From: Planctomycetota bacterium
GTDB taxonomy: Bacteria; Planctomycetota; J058; J103
Length of the DNA: 64,000 nt
Assembly (NCBI GenBank): GCA_026004615.1
Contig: BPJM01000001.1
Span: 1 to 64,000, forward strand
Reading direction: 5' to 3'
The position numbers were made by a program, and so were the translations under genes. Positions 25,801 to 34,506 of the stretch are shown in pieces. How positions within the stretch are numbered: the stretch's first letter is position 1; each line of letters starts with the position of its first letter. The notes below the pieces were generated by a model. The model did no database searches, was not told the DNA's origin, and saw only the letters and a list, made by a program, of their open reading frames with translations.

Positions 25801-26134
25801 GCTGGAGTTCGCCGCGCGGCTGGTGCACGCGCGCGGCGATCCCAGGGCCGCAGCCCGGCTCGCCGGGGCGGCCGAGGCGCTGCGGGCGCGCGCCGGCGTG
25901 CCGCGGGTGCCGGTCGCGCAGCGGCCGTGGCGCCAGTGCTGCCGGGAGCTGCGGCGCGCCCTCGGCGCCCGGGCCTACGCCGCCGCGACCGGCGAAGGAG
26001 CGGCGCTGCCGCCCGAGCTCGCGGTGCGCCGTGCCCTGGAGCTGCTCTCGTCGATCCCGGCGGCCGGGCCCGCCCGCCCCGGCCGCCGCGCCGCGGGGCC
26101 GGCACCGGACGGCCGCCGTTCAGATTTCGTTTAG
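22820..26134 (+). CDS. SARP-like regulator: BTAD, NB-ARC-type ATPase and TPR domains
   Basis: 1104 residues from ATG 22820 (an in-frame ATG at 22778 is possible). The N-terminus (RWRIEMLGGLRVAGAG) starts the OmpR-like winged helix of SARP proteins; the bacterial transcriptional activation domain follows (about residues 95-245, with ALYRGELLPGHYEEWILRER). A Pro-rich linker leads to a STAND ATPase with Walker A GPPGVGKTRLAL (about 339-350), Walker B AVLVLDNAEHLL and the sensor VTSRAPLGLG. From about residue 620 many TPR repeats follow (ARAHLERCLQLRRRARDRAG and others). This layout matches AfsR/MalT-like signal-transduction ATPases that multimerise on ligand binding and activate transcription. 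It is divergent from nrdJ and 51 bases upstream of a receiver-domain gene. Confidence 0.88.
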   Translation: MLRPRWRIEMLGGLRVAGAGRTIERFRTHKAAALLAWLALRMPAREPREVLIEMLWPQAPPRAGRASLSQALSSLRRQLEPPGSPRGSVIAADRAAVGLQPRAVLTDVAALHAALAAARAAPPGERRAALLAQAVALYRGELLPGHYEEWILRERAAVRAELLAACRELAALRLAAGDRPGALAVLRRAAGADPLAEEVRCELARLLALEGDRSAALRELRALQAALRAELDVAPAPRTRALAAALARADAAALPAAACLPQSEPPAPDASARRPDAPAQLPAAGPAPAADLAPAPPPPPSAPLTALPLLPGRLFGREAALARLARWLVREGVRLVTVTGPPGVGKTRLALEAAHRLEAARPGSVCYVPLAELRPPAAPAAALFEALGLEPGGGEPDPLAQIAAALGAGDRPAVLVLDNAEHLLPQVAALVQQLLARLPRLCCLVTSRAPLGLGPERLLPLEPLALPPVPEPSVAPPPPQALLGYASVALFVERAQAALPDFQLTPANAAAVAELVRRLEGIPLALELAAARVPVLAPRQILQRLERGLEVLQTRRRDVPARHRSLRAAIAWSIEQLPPGLRRTLAALAVFQGPFDLQAARRVTALPARRVEEALEQLCAHSLLVREPGRELPRFAALLPIREQLAGALGARERERLRRRHALHFLRLAERASQRLQGPQARVWLERLAAVRDNLRAALAWSLERAARRELGLRLAAALGGWWYLRGPFDEGRLWLERLLRGRGRARAAVRAAAHRWAGVLALEQGAGAEARAHLERCLQLRRRARDRAGLAEALLGLANASLRAARHAQARAELEQGLAAARAAGARWTEAALHNTLGLLAIAGGEHEQGRAHLQAALARARRGRYERLAATVLMNLGALAIDRGEPEAARPALERSLQTFRALGARGREAFVLRNLAALASARGEHARAGALSEQALAIFQRLGHRRGVMQLALCAADAALEQGALERAAARARQGLVRAAELDEPAALASALEFAARLVHARGDPRAAARLAGAAEALRARAGVPRVPVAQRPWRQCCRELRRALGARAYAAATGEGAALPPELAVRRALELLSSIPAAGPARPGRRAAGPAPDGRRSDFV

Positions 26135-26185
26135 ACCGTCGCGCTATACGCCGCGGCTCTACTCCCGGGGGGAGGTGCCGCGGCG

Positions 26186-26554
26186 GTGCGAATCGGGGTG
26201 TTGATCGTCGACGACGAGCCGGACGTGCTCGACATGCTCGAGGACGAGCTCGAGGAGCACTTCGAGGTCGTGCGCGCGGGCAGCGTCGAGCAGGCGATGC
26301 GGGTGCTCTTGGAGGAGGCCCGCATCCGCCTCGCGATCCTCGACGCGCGCATGCCGGGCGGGGGCGGTCTGGGACTGCTGCGGGCGGTGCGGGCGGCGGG
26401 CCGGCCGCTCGAGGCGGTGCTCTACTCCGGCGAGGCGCACGAGCGGCTGCGGGCGGAGGCGGCGGCGCTCGGAGCGCGCTTCGTCTCCAAGGCCGAGCCG
26501 CTGCAGGTGCTCGTGCGCACGGCGCTGGAGCTCGTGCGCGCGGCGACCGGTTGA
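26186..26554 (+). CDS. Single-domain response regulator
   Basis: 122 residues from GTG 26186, consisting only of a receiver domain. The acidic pocket is VDDEPD, the phosphoacceptor Asp lies in LAILDARMPGGGG (about residue 52), the switch Ser is in VLYSGEA and the conserved Lys in RFVSKAEP. There is no output domain, so it would act like CheY/Spo0F by protein contact or phosphotransfer. It follows the SARP-like gene after 51 bases. A likely partner is the hybrid histidine kinase at 28339-30345, but no pairing is proven. Confidence 0.9.
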   Translation: MRIGVLIVDDEPDVLDMLEDELEEHFEVVRAGSVEQAMRVLLEEARIRLAILDARMPGGGGLGLLRAVRAAGRPLEAVLYSGEAHERLRAEAAALGARFVSKAEPLQVLVRTALELVRAATG

Positions 26555-26559
26555 GCGGG

Positions 26560-26848
26560 TGCCCGGCGGCGGCGGGCCTGCAGGTGCTCCGGCCCCAGGG
26601 GAGCTATTTCGCGCTGGCCGACATCCGGCCGCTGGGGTGGAACGACGACGTGGCGTCCTGCCGCATGCTCGCCGAACGGCTCGGCGTGGTCGCCACCCCG
26701 ACCTCGGTCTTCTACGAGCACCCGGAAGAGGGCCGCCAGCTGGTGCGCTGGGCGTTCTGCAAGACCGAGGCGGCGATCGAGCAGGCGATCGCGCGGCTCG
26801 GCCGCCGGCTGCGCCCGGCGCCCGGGGAGGGAGCGCGGCGTACGCCTG
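26560..26848 (+). pseudogene. 3' remnant of a class I/II aminotransferase
   Basis: Immediately after the receiver gene stop, a 95-codon stretch reads LQVLRPQGSYFALADIRPLG, then CRMLAERLGVVATPTSVFYEHPEEGRQLVRWAFCKTEAAIEQAIARL. This is the C-terminal small domain of PLP-dependent aminotransferases of the kynurenine/methionine aminotransferase kind, including the Arg that binds the substrate carboxylate (VRWAF). The rest of the enzyme (PLP Lys, N-terminal domain) is absent, the piece lacks its own start, and the frame runs on without a natural stop. It looks like what is left after a deletion joined it to the receiver gene. Confidence 0.7.
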
Positions 26849-26990
26849 AGCGGCGGCCGCGCCGGCAGGGCTCGTCTCCGCGGAAACCTCCCTGGCCCTC
26901 GAGCGGTCCATCGGTTAGAATCCCGCGTTTTCAGCGGGCTCGCCGCGGCATCGGCTCGCGGCGCCCCGAACAGACGGAGGCTGGATCGCG

Positions 26991-28178
26991 ATGCGCAATC
27001 TCCACAGCTGGATCTTCGCGTCCCTGCTCGCGGCGGCCGTCGCCGCCGCCGGGCTGTTCGCCGCCTGCGGCGGCGCCGGTCTCGGCATCGCGACGCTCGG
27101 GATCAGCGCCATCTTCGCGGGCACCTCGCCCGGCTACGCCGTGCGCGACCCGCGCTTCGCACCGGCCTCGACCACCACCAGCCCCGAGCCCGACATCGTG
27201 CTCAGCAACGGCGAAGCCATCGAGCGGCTGCTCTTCCTCGGGGGGGATCTGTTCCGGCCGGTCGACGTCATCTTCGAGGCGCAGGTGACCGGCGGCACCA
27301 GCGCCGCGCTCGAGGTCTCGATGGCGCTGCAGCGCGCGGAGGATCTCAAGCCTTCGCTGCCCTACCCCGTCGCCGATACCGTGAACGCGGACACCACGCC
27401 TCGGACCTTCACCGTGAGCCTCCACCCGGGCGAGCTGCCGGCCCGGCTCAACCCCGGCGATGTGGTGCGGCTGCGCTTCGCGAACCAGGGCCCGGGCGAT
27501 GTGAAGATCTTAGCCGCCAGCGCCGCGGTCGAGACCAGGATCGGGCTGGTGCGGCACCAGCGGGTGCACCTGGCGGACGGTGGCCAGGGCAGCACTCCCT
27601 TCCCGGTGCTGCGCCTCGACCCGGCCGGTCTCGACCCGATCACGGTGGCCAGCAACACCAGCGTGACCGCCCAGCTGCTGCTGCGTGGCACGAACGATCC
27701 GGGCGCCGACCTCTATTCTCCGGAAGGAGCCGACCCGCCCCAGAGCGATACCACGGCTGCGACCCGCTTCACCTACGAGTACGACGGCGAAGCGCTGTTC
27801 CGCCTGCGGGTGCGGGAGACGACGCCGAGCCAGAGCGGGACCCGCTTCGATCTTCGGCTCGAGTCGGTCGACCCCGCGGGCAACGTGACCGACTTCGGCA
27901 CTGTCTCGCTCTCGGTGCGCGGCGATCGGTTCCAGACGCTCAAGGGCAGGTTTCCGGGGGCCGCGCAGCCGGCCCGCCTCTCCCAGCCGTCCGGCTCGGA
28001 CATCGACAGTGCGCTGCGGCTGCACATCGCCAACCTCGGTCCGGCAGATCTCGAGTTCGAGCACGAGCCGCTGGAGCGCGACCGCCAGTCGGTGCTGCTC
28101 GTGCGCGGACCGCGCATCCTGGTCGACGTCGGGTCGCACACCGACCTGATCGTGAGCCAGCCCGACCCGGACGAGTAG
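26991..28178 (+). CDS. Secreted lipoprotein, function unknown
   Basis: 395 residues from ATG 26991, with ggagg 10-15 bases upstream. A lipoprotein signal peptide is clear: a hydrophobic stretch ending LFAAC, with the lipidated Cys at residue 26. The rest is beta-rich with repeated units, such as TSAALEVSMALQRAEDL, RLRFANQGPGDVKILAAS and LHIANLGPADLEFEHE, suggesting two or more immunoglobulin-like or CARDB-like domains. There are no catalytic motifs. It is probably anchored to a membrane facing the periplasm or cell exterior. I do not recognise a family. The gene stands alone, convergent with the hybrid histidine kinase. Confidence 0.8.
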   Translation: MRNLHSWIFASLLAAAVAAAGLFAACGGAGLGIATLGISAIFAGTSPGYAVRDPRFAPASTTTSPEPDIVLSNGEAIERLLFLGGDLFRPVDVIFEAQVTGGTSAALEVSMALQRAEDLKPSLPYPVADTVNADTTPRTFTVSLHPGELPARLNPGDVVRLRFANQGPGDVKILAASAAVETRIGLVRHQRVHLADGGQGSTPFPVLRLDPAGLDPITVASNTSVTAQLLLRGTNDPGADLYSPEGADPPQSDTTAATRFTYEYDGEALFRLRVRETTPSQSGTRFDLRLESVDPAGNVTDFGTVSLSVRGDRFQTLKGRFPGAAQPARLSQPSGSDIDSALRLHIANLGPADLEFEHEPLERDRQSVLLVRGPRILVDVGSHTDLIVSQPDPDE

Positions 28179-28338
28179 CGACTGGGCACACCGCCGCCCC
28201 GCAGGGCGCGGAACGCCTCCTCGCGGCCCCGCGCCGTGCGGTTCGGTCCCCCCGCGGCCGGTGCGGTTGCACTTGCCGCCTCGGCGGTGCGGCGCCGGCT
28301 CCGGGCAGCCTCGTCTCCGGGCGCCGGCGCCCGCCCTC

Positions 28339-30345
28339 TCAGCCCTCGGCTGCGGCGGGGAGCCGCGCGCGCGGCGGCAGGTAGCGCGCGAGGAGTTCCC
28401 GCAACTGCTCCAGGTCGAACGGCTTGGCCAGGTAGCCGTCCATGCCGGCCGCCTGGCACCGCTCGCGCTCCCCCGGCATGACGCTGGCCGTGACCGCGAT
28501 GACCGGGGTGCGGCGCGCGCGGCTCTCCGCCTCGCGCCGGCGCAGCGCGCGCGTCGCCTCCAGGCCGTCCATGCGCGGCAGGTGGCAGTCCATGAGGATC
28601 AGATCGAAGGGGCGCGCGGCGTGCAGCTCCAGCGCCGCTCGCCCGTCCGGGGCGCTCTCGACCTCGCAGCCGAACAGCTCCAGGATCTCCTCCAGCACCC
28701 GGCGGCCGGCCTCGTTGTCCTCCACCACCAGCACCCGCCCGGCGAGCGGCGGTGCAGGCTCCTGGAGCGGGGCCGGCGGCGCCGGCGCCGCGCGGGACAC
28801 CGCCCCGCCAGCCGCCGGCGCACGCCCCTCGCCCGTTCCGCTCGCCACCTCCGAGCGCGGCAGCGGGACCGCCTGCTCCTGGCCCGCAACCGGCGAGAGC
28901 GGCAGCACGAGCCGCACGGTGAAGGTGGAGCCGCGCCCAGGCTCGCTCGCCACCGCGATCGTGCCGCCCATGGCCTCGACCAGCCGCCGGCAGATGGCGA
29001 GCCCCAGCCCGCTGCCGCCCTCGCGCCCGGGTGCCGGCCGGTGCAGCTGGGTGAACGGCTCGAACAGCTCGCCCAGCCGTTCGCGCGGGATGCCCACCCC
29101 GGTATCCCGGACCGCGATCTCCAGCTCGGCGGTGCCGTCGCCGCGCGCACGCCCCCCGGCGCGGAGCTCCACCCCGCCGCGCTCGGTGTAGCGCAGCGCA
29201 TTGGCGAGCAGGTTGTGCACCACCTGCCGCAGCCGCACCGGATCGCCGCAGAGTCCGCGCGGCAGCTCCGGAGCGAGGCGGAGTTCGAAGCCGAGCCCGC
29301 GCTCGTGCGCCAGCACCTGGGCGAGCGCCGCCACCTCCTCGAGCACCGCCACGAGATCGAAGGGCGTCTGTGCCAGCTCGACCCTGCCCGCCTCGATGCG
29401 GCTCAGGTCGACCACGTCCGCCAGCAGCGCGACCAGCGCCTGCGCCGAGCGGCGGATGGTCTCCACCCGCTCGCGCGCCTGCGCGTCGAGCGGCGAGCGC
29501 AGCAAGAGCTCCGCCATGCCCGTGATCGCGTGCATGGGCGTGCGGATCTCGTGGCTGAGGTCGGCCACGAAGCGCGACTTGCCCTCGCTGGCCCGTTCGG
29601 CCCGGCGGCGCGCCGCCTCGAGCTCGTGCGCCGTCTGGTGCAGCTCCTGCAGCGCCTGGCCCTTGAGCGACTCGTAGACCACCGCCAGCACGAACACCGT
29701 GGCCAGCAGCACGCTCAACACCAGCGCGAAATCGAGCCCCGGCTTGCCCGAACCGAGCAGCCCCGGGAACCGGACGCCCAGCTGTTCGAGCGCGTAGAAC
29801 GACCAGACCGCCAGCGCCGACAACAGCGCCCACACCGCGCTCCAGCGCTTGCCGCACAGCACCGCCGCCAGCAGGCACACCGCCGCCGTGCCCACCAACA
29901 CCGGCGTGCGCACCCCCTGGTGCAGCGCCGCCATGACCGCCGCCTCGACGAACAGCACCCCGGCCAGCACGTTGCCGACCAGCTCGATCGAGCCACAGCG
30001 CCGCAGCAACCAGGGCGCGCCGGCCATGAGCACCGCCGCCACGCCGGCGATCGCCAGGTTGAGCGGCTTGTCGTAGTACACCGCATATCCCACGCCCATG
30101 AGGTGCGCGGCGGCCAGAGCAAACGCCGCCGCCACCGCCAGGCGGGCCCGGCTCAGGGCATCCGGCCCCTGCGCGGCGAGCGCCCGTGGCACGTAGCGGT
30201 CGAGCCGCCGCACCACCGCTTCGGACAGCCAGCGCGCCGGCGCGCGCGGGCGCACGAGCGCGGCTGCCGCGCTCGCCGCCCGCCCGCCGGCCCTTGCTCT
30301 CCGCAACGGTCGCTGTTCGTCCCGGTCCTCGGTCCCGCGGTCCAT
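28339..30345 (-). CDS. Hybrid sensor histidine kinase with C-terminal receiver
   Basis: 668 residues from ATG 30345. An N-terminal Arg/Ala-rich stretch precedes about six membrane helices (residues 67-225) with short loops, an MHYT/7TM-like sensor block of unknown ligand. A short coiled coil follows, then the dimerisation box with the phospho-accepting His265 (FVADLSHEIRTPMHAI). The ATPase has an N box (HNLLANALRYT), G1 (DTGVGIP) and G2 (GGSGLGLAICRRL). After a Pro/Ala linker the receiver has VVEDNEAGR, the phosphoacceptor Asp in LILMDCHLPRMDG and the Lys in YLAKPF. It would autophosphorylate and pass phosphate internally to the receiver, then to an HPt protein or other regulator. No HPt is visible nearby. 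Confidence 0.93.
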   Translation of the reverse strand: MDRGTEDRDEQRPLRRARAGGRAASAAAALVRPRAPARWLSEAVVRRLDRYVPRALAAQGPDALSRARLAVAAAFALAAAHLMGVGYAVYYDKPLNLAIAGVAAVLMAGAPWLLRRCGSIELVGNVLAGVLFVEAAVMAALHQGVRTPVLVGTAAVCLLAAVLCGKRWSAVWALLSALAVWSFYALEQLGVRFPGLLGSGKPGLDFALVLSVLLATVFVLAVVYESLKGQALQELHQTAHELEAARRRAERASEGKSRFVADLSHEIRTPMHAITGMAELLLRSPLDAQARERVETIRRSAQALVALLADVVDLSRIEAGRVELAQTPFDLVAVLEEVAALAQVLAHERGLGFELRLAPELPRGLCGDPVRLRQVVHNLLANALRYTERGGVELRAGGRARGDGTAELEIAVRDTGVGIPRERLGELFEPFTQLHRPAPGREGGSGLGLAICRRLVEAMGGTIAVASEPGRGSTFTVRLVLPLSPVAGQEQAVPLPRSEVASGTGEGRAPAAGGAVSRAAPAPPAPLQEPAPPLAGRVLVVEDNEAGRRVLEEILELFGCEVESAPDGRAALELHAARPFDLILMDCHLPRMDGLEATRALRRREAESRARRTPVIAVTASVMPGERERCQAAGMDGYLAKPFDLEQLRELLARYLPPRARLPAAAEG

Positions 30346-30509
30346 GTCCCTAGCCTACCACGACCGCCGGGCAGCCCGCACACGACGTGCTAGCATGGCC
30401 GCCGGCCCCCGCCGGCGCGCGCCCGGCGGCGGCGCGCGACCGCCGGCGCCGCCGCTCCGGTCCGCCACCCCTTTTCGGAAAACGGCCTGCGGGGGCTGCC
30501 AACCCCGGT

Positions 30510-32087
30510 TCACTTGAGGAGATCGAACCGGTCGATCACCGAGCCGTCCGGCCGGCGGGCCTCGGCCACGAGCAGGTTGCCGTCGATGCGGACGAAGGTG
30601 TAGTGCAGCTCCTCGGCCTTGGCGGCCGTGAAGGAGGCGGGCGGGCGGGCGCTGCCGGTCAGCGCCCCGGCGGCTCCCGTCACCACGTACACCGTGCCGC
30701 GCCCGCCCGGCCGGCGCACGAAGTCCTGGCGCGGTGTGGTGCGCTCGTAGTGATGGTCGTGCCCGGTGAACACGACGTCGACCCCGTGTTGCTCGATCAG
30801 CGGTCCCAGCACCGAACGCAGGAAGGTGTCCGAGCCGTGCCCGCCGCTGGAATAGGGCGGATGGTGGAAGTAGACGAACTTCCAGCGGGCGGCCGAGCGC
30901 ACCAGCTCGTCCACGAACCACTGGTGCTGGGGCAGCCCCGGCGTGAGCAGCCAGGGGTAGCTCGAGTCCAGGCAGAAGAACTGCGCGTCGCCGTAGTGGA
31001 AGGTGTAAAATCTCTCCGATCCCGAGGCATCCGGCAGCACGAAGTTGTCCACGAACGCCTGCCCGAACAGCTCCTTCACGTCGTGGTTGCCCATGGCCGG
31101 GAAGATGGGCGTCTGCGCCAGCAGCTTGCGGTAGGGGCTGAAGAACCGCGCGTCGTACAGCGCCTGCTCGCCGTCCGGATACACGATGTCGCCCACGTGC
31201 AGCGCGAAGTCCGCCCCCGCCCGCTCCATGCCCTGCGCCACATCCCACTGCCCCTGGTTGCCCTTGCCCGAATCCCCGAACACCAGGAAGGTGAACGAGG
31301 GCTGGTACGGCGCGTTCGCGCTCCGGAAGCGGTGCAGCCCCGACAACGGCGCGCCGCCGGCGCTGACGCGGTAGTGGTAGTGGGTGCCGGGGCGCAGCCC
31401 GCTCAGCCGCGCGAGGTGCTCGGTGCCGCCGCGGCTGCCCTGCGCGAGCGCCACCTGCCCCAGCGCCGGCGTCTCGCCGTACTCCACGGCGCCGGTGGTG
31501 GCGAGCGTGGTCGTCCAGACGATCGCAGCCGCGGTCGGCTCGACCGACTGCACGTACGGACCCCGCGCGAGCGCCACCGCGTTGCCGGGCCGGCCGTTGA
31601 CGAGCGCAAAGGGACCGGTGCTCGCCCGGGCGCTGCCCGAGGCGGAGCGGACCTGCAGGCGCGCGATCACCGCCGGCGCCACCACTTCGCCCAGATCGGC
31701 GAACGAGTTCCATACGAACAGGTGCCGGGCGCCGGGCGCCGGCGCCGATACCAGCCCGCGGGTGCCGTCCGAACCCAGCCCCTCGGTCGCCGGCTGCCAG
31801 CTCGCCCCACCGTCGAGCGAGACGTGGACCTCGAGGTCCGCGGGCCGGCCGGCCGGGTCGAGCAGCCGGTAGAACAGCTCGACGTGGCCGGACTCGATGT
31901 CCGCCGGGGTCTCGACCGCGACGGCGAAGGCGGCCGCCGGCGCGCTGCCCGCGCCCCCGCCCGCGCTGCCGCCCGCGGGCGCGGCCGCCTTGCCGCCGCC
32001 GCCCGAGCCGCCGCCGCACGCCCCACCCGCCAGCAGCGCTGCCGCCACGGCCAGCGCGCGCGCCGCCGCCGCGCCACGCCCCGCCAC
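30510..32087 (-). CDS. Purple-acid-phosphatase-like metallophosphoesterase lipoprotein
   Basis: 525 residues from GTG 32087, with a ggaagggg ribosome-binding site. The N-terminus is a lipoprotein signal (AVAAALLAGGACGGG; Cys24), followed by Gly/Ala linkers and a fibronectin-like domain with YVQSVEPTAAAIVWTTT, typical of purple acid phosphatases. The catalytic domain shows all metallophosphoesterase motifs: FGDSGKGNQG, HVGDIVYPDG, MGNHD, YFHHPPY and FTGHDHHYER. It probably hydrolyses phosphate esters outside the cytoplasm using a two-metal centre. The start is set by the signal peptide; the open frame upstream is low-complexity. It is divergent from the ctaA-ctaB fusion. Confidence 0.92.
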   Translation of the reverse strand: MAGRGAAAARALAVAAALLAGGACGGGSGGGGKAAAPAGGSAGGGAGSAPAAAFAVAVETPADIESGHVELFYRLLDPAGRPADLEVHVSLDGGASWQPATEGLGSDGTRGLVSAPAPGARHLFVWNSFADLGEVVAPAVIARLQVRSASGSARASTGPFALVNGRPGNAVALARGPYVQSVEPTAAAIVWTTTLATTGAVEYGETPALGQVALAQGSRGGTEHLARLSGLRPGTHYHYRVSAGGAPLSGLHRFRSANAPYQPSFTFLVFGDSGKGNQGQWDVAQGMERAGADFALHVGDIVYPDGEQALYDARFFSPYRKLLAQTPIFPAMGNHDVKELFGQAFVDNFVLPDASGSERFYTFHYGDAQFFCLDSSYPWLLTPGLPQHQWFVDELVRSAARWKFVYFHHPPYSSGGHGSDTFLRSVLGPLIEQHGVDVVFTGHDHHYERTTPRQDFVRRPGGRGTVYVVTGAAGALTGSARPPASFTAAKAEELHYTFVRIDGNLLVAEARRPDGSVIDRFDLLK

Positions 32088-32549
32088 CGACCCCTTCCGA
32101 CGCGCCTCGGTCCCCGCTCCTGCCCCGCTCCGCCGCCCCACCTCGGACCTCCCGCACCCCGCTGCCCGCCGCCCGGCGCTCCAGCTCCGGGCTCGCGGCC
32201 CCCGTATCGTGCCCGGCCGCCATCCCTTGTCAACCCCTTGCTCCGGTGAATGCCGGCTGCGCCCGGCCGCCCTCGCGCCGGGCAAGCTGCTGTCCCAGCT
32301 CAGCTCAGCTCGCCGCTGTGCGCTCGAGGTGGAGCGCGGGGTGCTCCGCGACGGTGCCGGCCCGCAGGCGTGATTCGAGGACCAACGGTCTACGCCTTTC
32401 CCACTGGTCCAAGGCGGACATTCCGATCGGGCGAGAGGTGGGGACATTTCTCACGGGTTGCTGCACGGCCCAAAGGCGCCTTTTCCCCGCCGCCCGGGCG
32501 TGGTATCCTCTCGTCCCCTTTTTGCGCCCGGGCTGTGGAGGCGGCTCGC
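32088..32549. other. Divergent intergenic region
   Basis: Lies between the phosphoesterase (minus) and the heme synthase fusion (plus). No convincing gene. A TATCCT (32504-32509) about 45 bases before the ctaA ATG could be a -10 element but has no good -35. A tiny triple repeat of AGCTC occurs near 32296-32310. Confidence 0.5.
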
Positions 32550-34421
32550 ATGGAGCAGAGCGGCGGGGGTGGGTGGCGACACCGGCTGGCGTGCGCGCTG
32601 GCGGGGGCGACACTGGTGCTGGTCTTCATCGGGGGGCTGGTGACCAGCACCGGTTCCGGACTCGCGGTGCCGGACTGGCCGCTCAGCTTCGGCAAGCTCA
32701 TGCCCGAGATGGTGGGCGGGGTGCTGTACGAGCACGGCCATCGGATGGCGGCGGCGAGCGTGGGGCTGCTGACGCTCGTGCTGTGCGGGGTGCTGCTCGC
32801 CGCCGAGCCGCGCCGCTGGGTGCGCTGGCTGGGGATCTGGGCGCTGTTCGCGGTCTCGCTGCAGGGGGTGCTCGGCGGGCTCACGGTGCGGCTCAAGCTG
32901 CCCTGGCAGGTCTCGACCGCGCACGGGGTGCTGGCGCAGCTGTTTCTGTGTACGACCGTGGTGCTCGCGGTGGCGACCTCGCGCTGGTGGTGGGCGGTGC
33001 GCCCGCTCGATGAGGCGACCGGGGTGCGGCTGGTCCGCGTGCGCCGGCTCGCCTTGCTGGCGGGCTCGGTGGTGCTGCTCCAGCTGGTGCTAGGAGCGCT
33101 GGTCCGCCACTGGAAGGCGGCTCTCGTCATCCCGGACTTTCCGCTGGTGCACGGCGGGCTCGTGCCGCCGTACCTCGATGCGCGCATCGCGGCGCACTAC
33201 GCCCACCGGCTGGCGGCGGTGGCCGTGGCGGCGCTGGCGCTCGCGACCGCGGTCTCGCTCGCCCGCCAGCTCCGGGCCTACCCGGGACTGGTGCGGCTGG
33301 GCTGGGCGCTGGTGGCGGCGGTGGCGGTGCAGATCGCGCTCGGGGCGGTGGTGGTGCTGCGGCTGCGGCCGGTCACCCCGACCACCCTCCACGTGGCGGG
33401 CGGCGCGCTGATCCTCGCGCTGTGCACCTGGCTGGTGGCGGCGCTGTACCGGTTGCAGCCGCGGCCGAGCTGCTCCGCGCTCGAGCCCGGCCCGGCGCCG
33501 GCGGCTGCCGGGGCCAGCCGCGCCCGCCAGACCGCGAAGGGGCGCGTGCACGGGGCCGCCACCGCGCGGGCCGCCGATCTCTTCGCGCTCACCAAGCCCG
33601 GCATCACCGCGATGGTGCTCCTGACCGCGGCGGCCGGCTACGCACTCGGCGCCCCGCGCGACGGCCTCGATGTGGCGCTGCTCGTGCACACCGCGCTGGG
33701 CACCGCGCTGCTCGCCGCCGCCGCGAGCGCGCTCAACATGGTGCTGGAGCGCGAGGCCGACCGCCGCATGCGCCGCACCGCCTCGCGCCCGCTGCCGGCG
33801 GGCCGGCTCCGCCCGCGCACCGCGGTCTGCTTCGCGCTGGCGCTCGCCGCGCTCGGCACCGCCGAGCTGCTGCTGTGGGCGGGCGCGCTGCCGGCGCTGC
33901 TCGCGCTGCTCGCCCTCGCGGTCTATCTCGGGGTCTACACGCCTCTCAAACCGCGGACCTCGCTCAACACCCTGGTGGGAGCGGTCCCCGGGGCGCTGCC
34001 GCCGCTGGTGGGCTGGGCCGCGGCCCGCGGCGAGATCGGACCGCACGGCTGGCTGTTGTTCGCGATCGTGTTCCTGTGGCAGGTGCCGCACTTCTTCGCG
34101 ATCGCGGAGCTGTACCGGGAGGACTACCGGGCCGCGGGGATGGCGATGCTGCCCTCGCTCGGCGAGCAGGCGGGTGCAACTGCCGCGCGCCTGGCGGTGC
34201 TGTACGCCAGCGCGCTGTTGCCGGTGACGCTGGCGCCGGCGCTCGCCGGCATGGCGGGCAGGTTGTATTTCGCCGCGGCGCTCGTGCTGGGCCTGGGCCT
34301 GCTCGCCACCGGCGTCGTGCACGCCCGCCGCCGCCGCCCCCGGGACGCGCGGCGGCTGTTCCTCGCCTCGCTCGGCTATCTGCCGGCGCTGTTCGTGGCG
34401 CTGCTCGCCGACCGGATCTGA
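32550..34421 (+). CDS. ctaA-ctaB: Fused heme A synthase (CtaA) and heme O synthase (CtaB)
   Basis: 623 residues from ATG 32550 with a ggagg site. The N-terminal half (about 1-305) is Cox15/CtaA: eight hydrophobic helices with the conserved heme-ligand His positions in YEHGHRM, STAHGVLAQ, HYAHRL and TTLHVAGG. After a linker rich in Ala/Arg, the second half (about 345-620) is CtaB/Cox10, protoheme farnesyltransferase: LTKPGITAMV, the prenyl-diphosphate motif NMVLEREADRRMRRTASRPL, YTPLKPRTSLNTLVGA and FLWQVPHFFAIAELY. CtaB farnesylates heme b to heme o and CtaA oxidises heme o to heme a for cytochrome oxidase, so fusion joins consecutive steps. Cytochrome oxidase subunit genes are not adjacent. 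Confidence 0.95.
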   Translation: MEQSGGGGWRHRLACALAGATLVLVFIGGLVTSTGSGLAVPDWPLSFGKLMPEMVGGVLYEHGHRMAAASVGLLTLVLCGVLLAAEPRRWVRWLGIWALFAVSLQGVLGGLTVRLKLPWQVSTAHGVLAQLFLCTTVVLAVATSRWWWAVRPLDEATGVRLVRVRRLALLAGSVVLLQLVLGALVRHWKAALVIPDFPLVHGGLVPPYLDARIAAHYAHRLAAVAVAALALATAVSLARQLRAYPGLVRLGWALVAAVAVQIALGAVVVLRLRPVTPTTLHVAGGALILALCTWLVAALYRLQPRPSCSALEPGPAPAAAGASRARQTAKGRVHGAATARAADLFALTKPGITAMVLLTAAAGYALGAPRDGLDVALLVHTALGTALLAAAASALNMVLEREADRRMRRTASRPLPAGRLRPRTAVCFALALAALGTAELLLWAGALPALLALLALAVYLGVYTPLKPRTSLNTLVGAVPGALPPLVGWAAARGEIGPHGWLLFAIVFLWQVPHFFAIAELYREDYRAAGMAMLPSLGEQAGATAARLAVLYASALLPVTLAPALAGMAGRLYFAAALVLGLGLLATGVVHARRRRPRDARRLFLASLGYLPALFVALLADRI

Positions 34422-34506
34422 GCCCCCGGCCGGCCAGGGCGCCGCTGGCGCCGGGAGCCCATTTCGGTTAAGCAGAAAAGGCGGTCGGCTTGGAGCCGCG
34501 AGCGCG

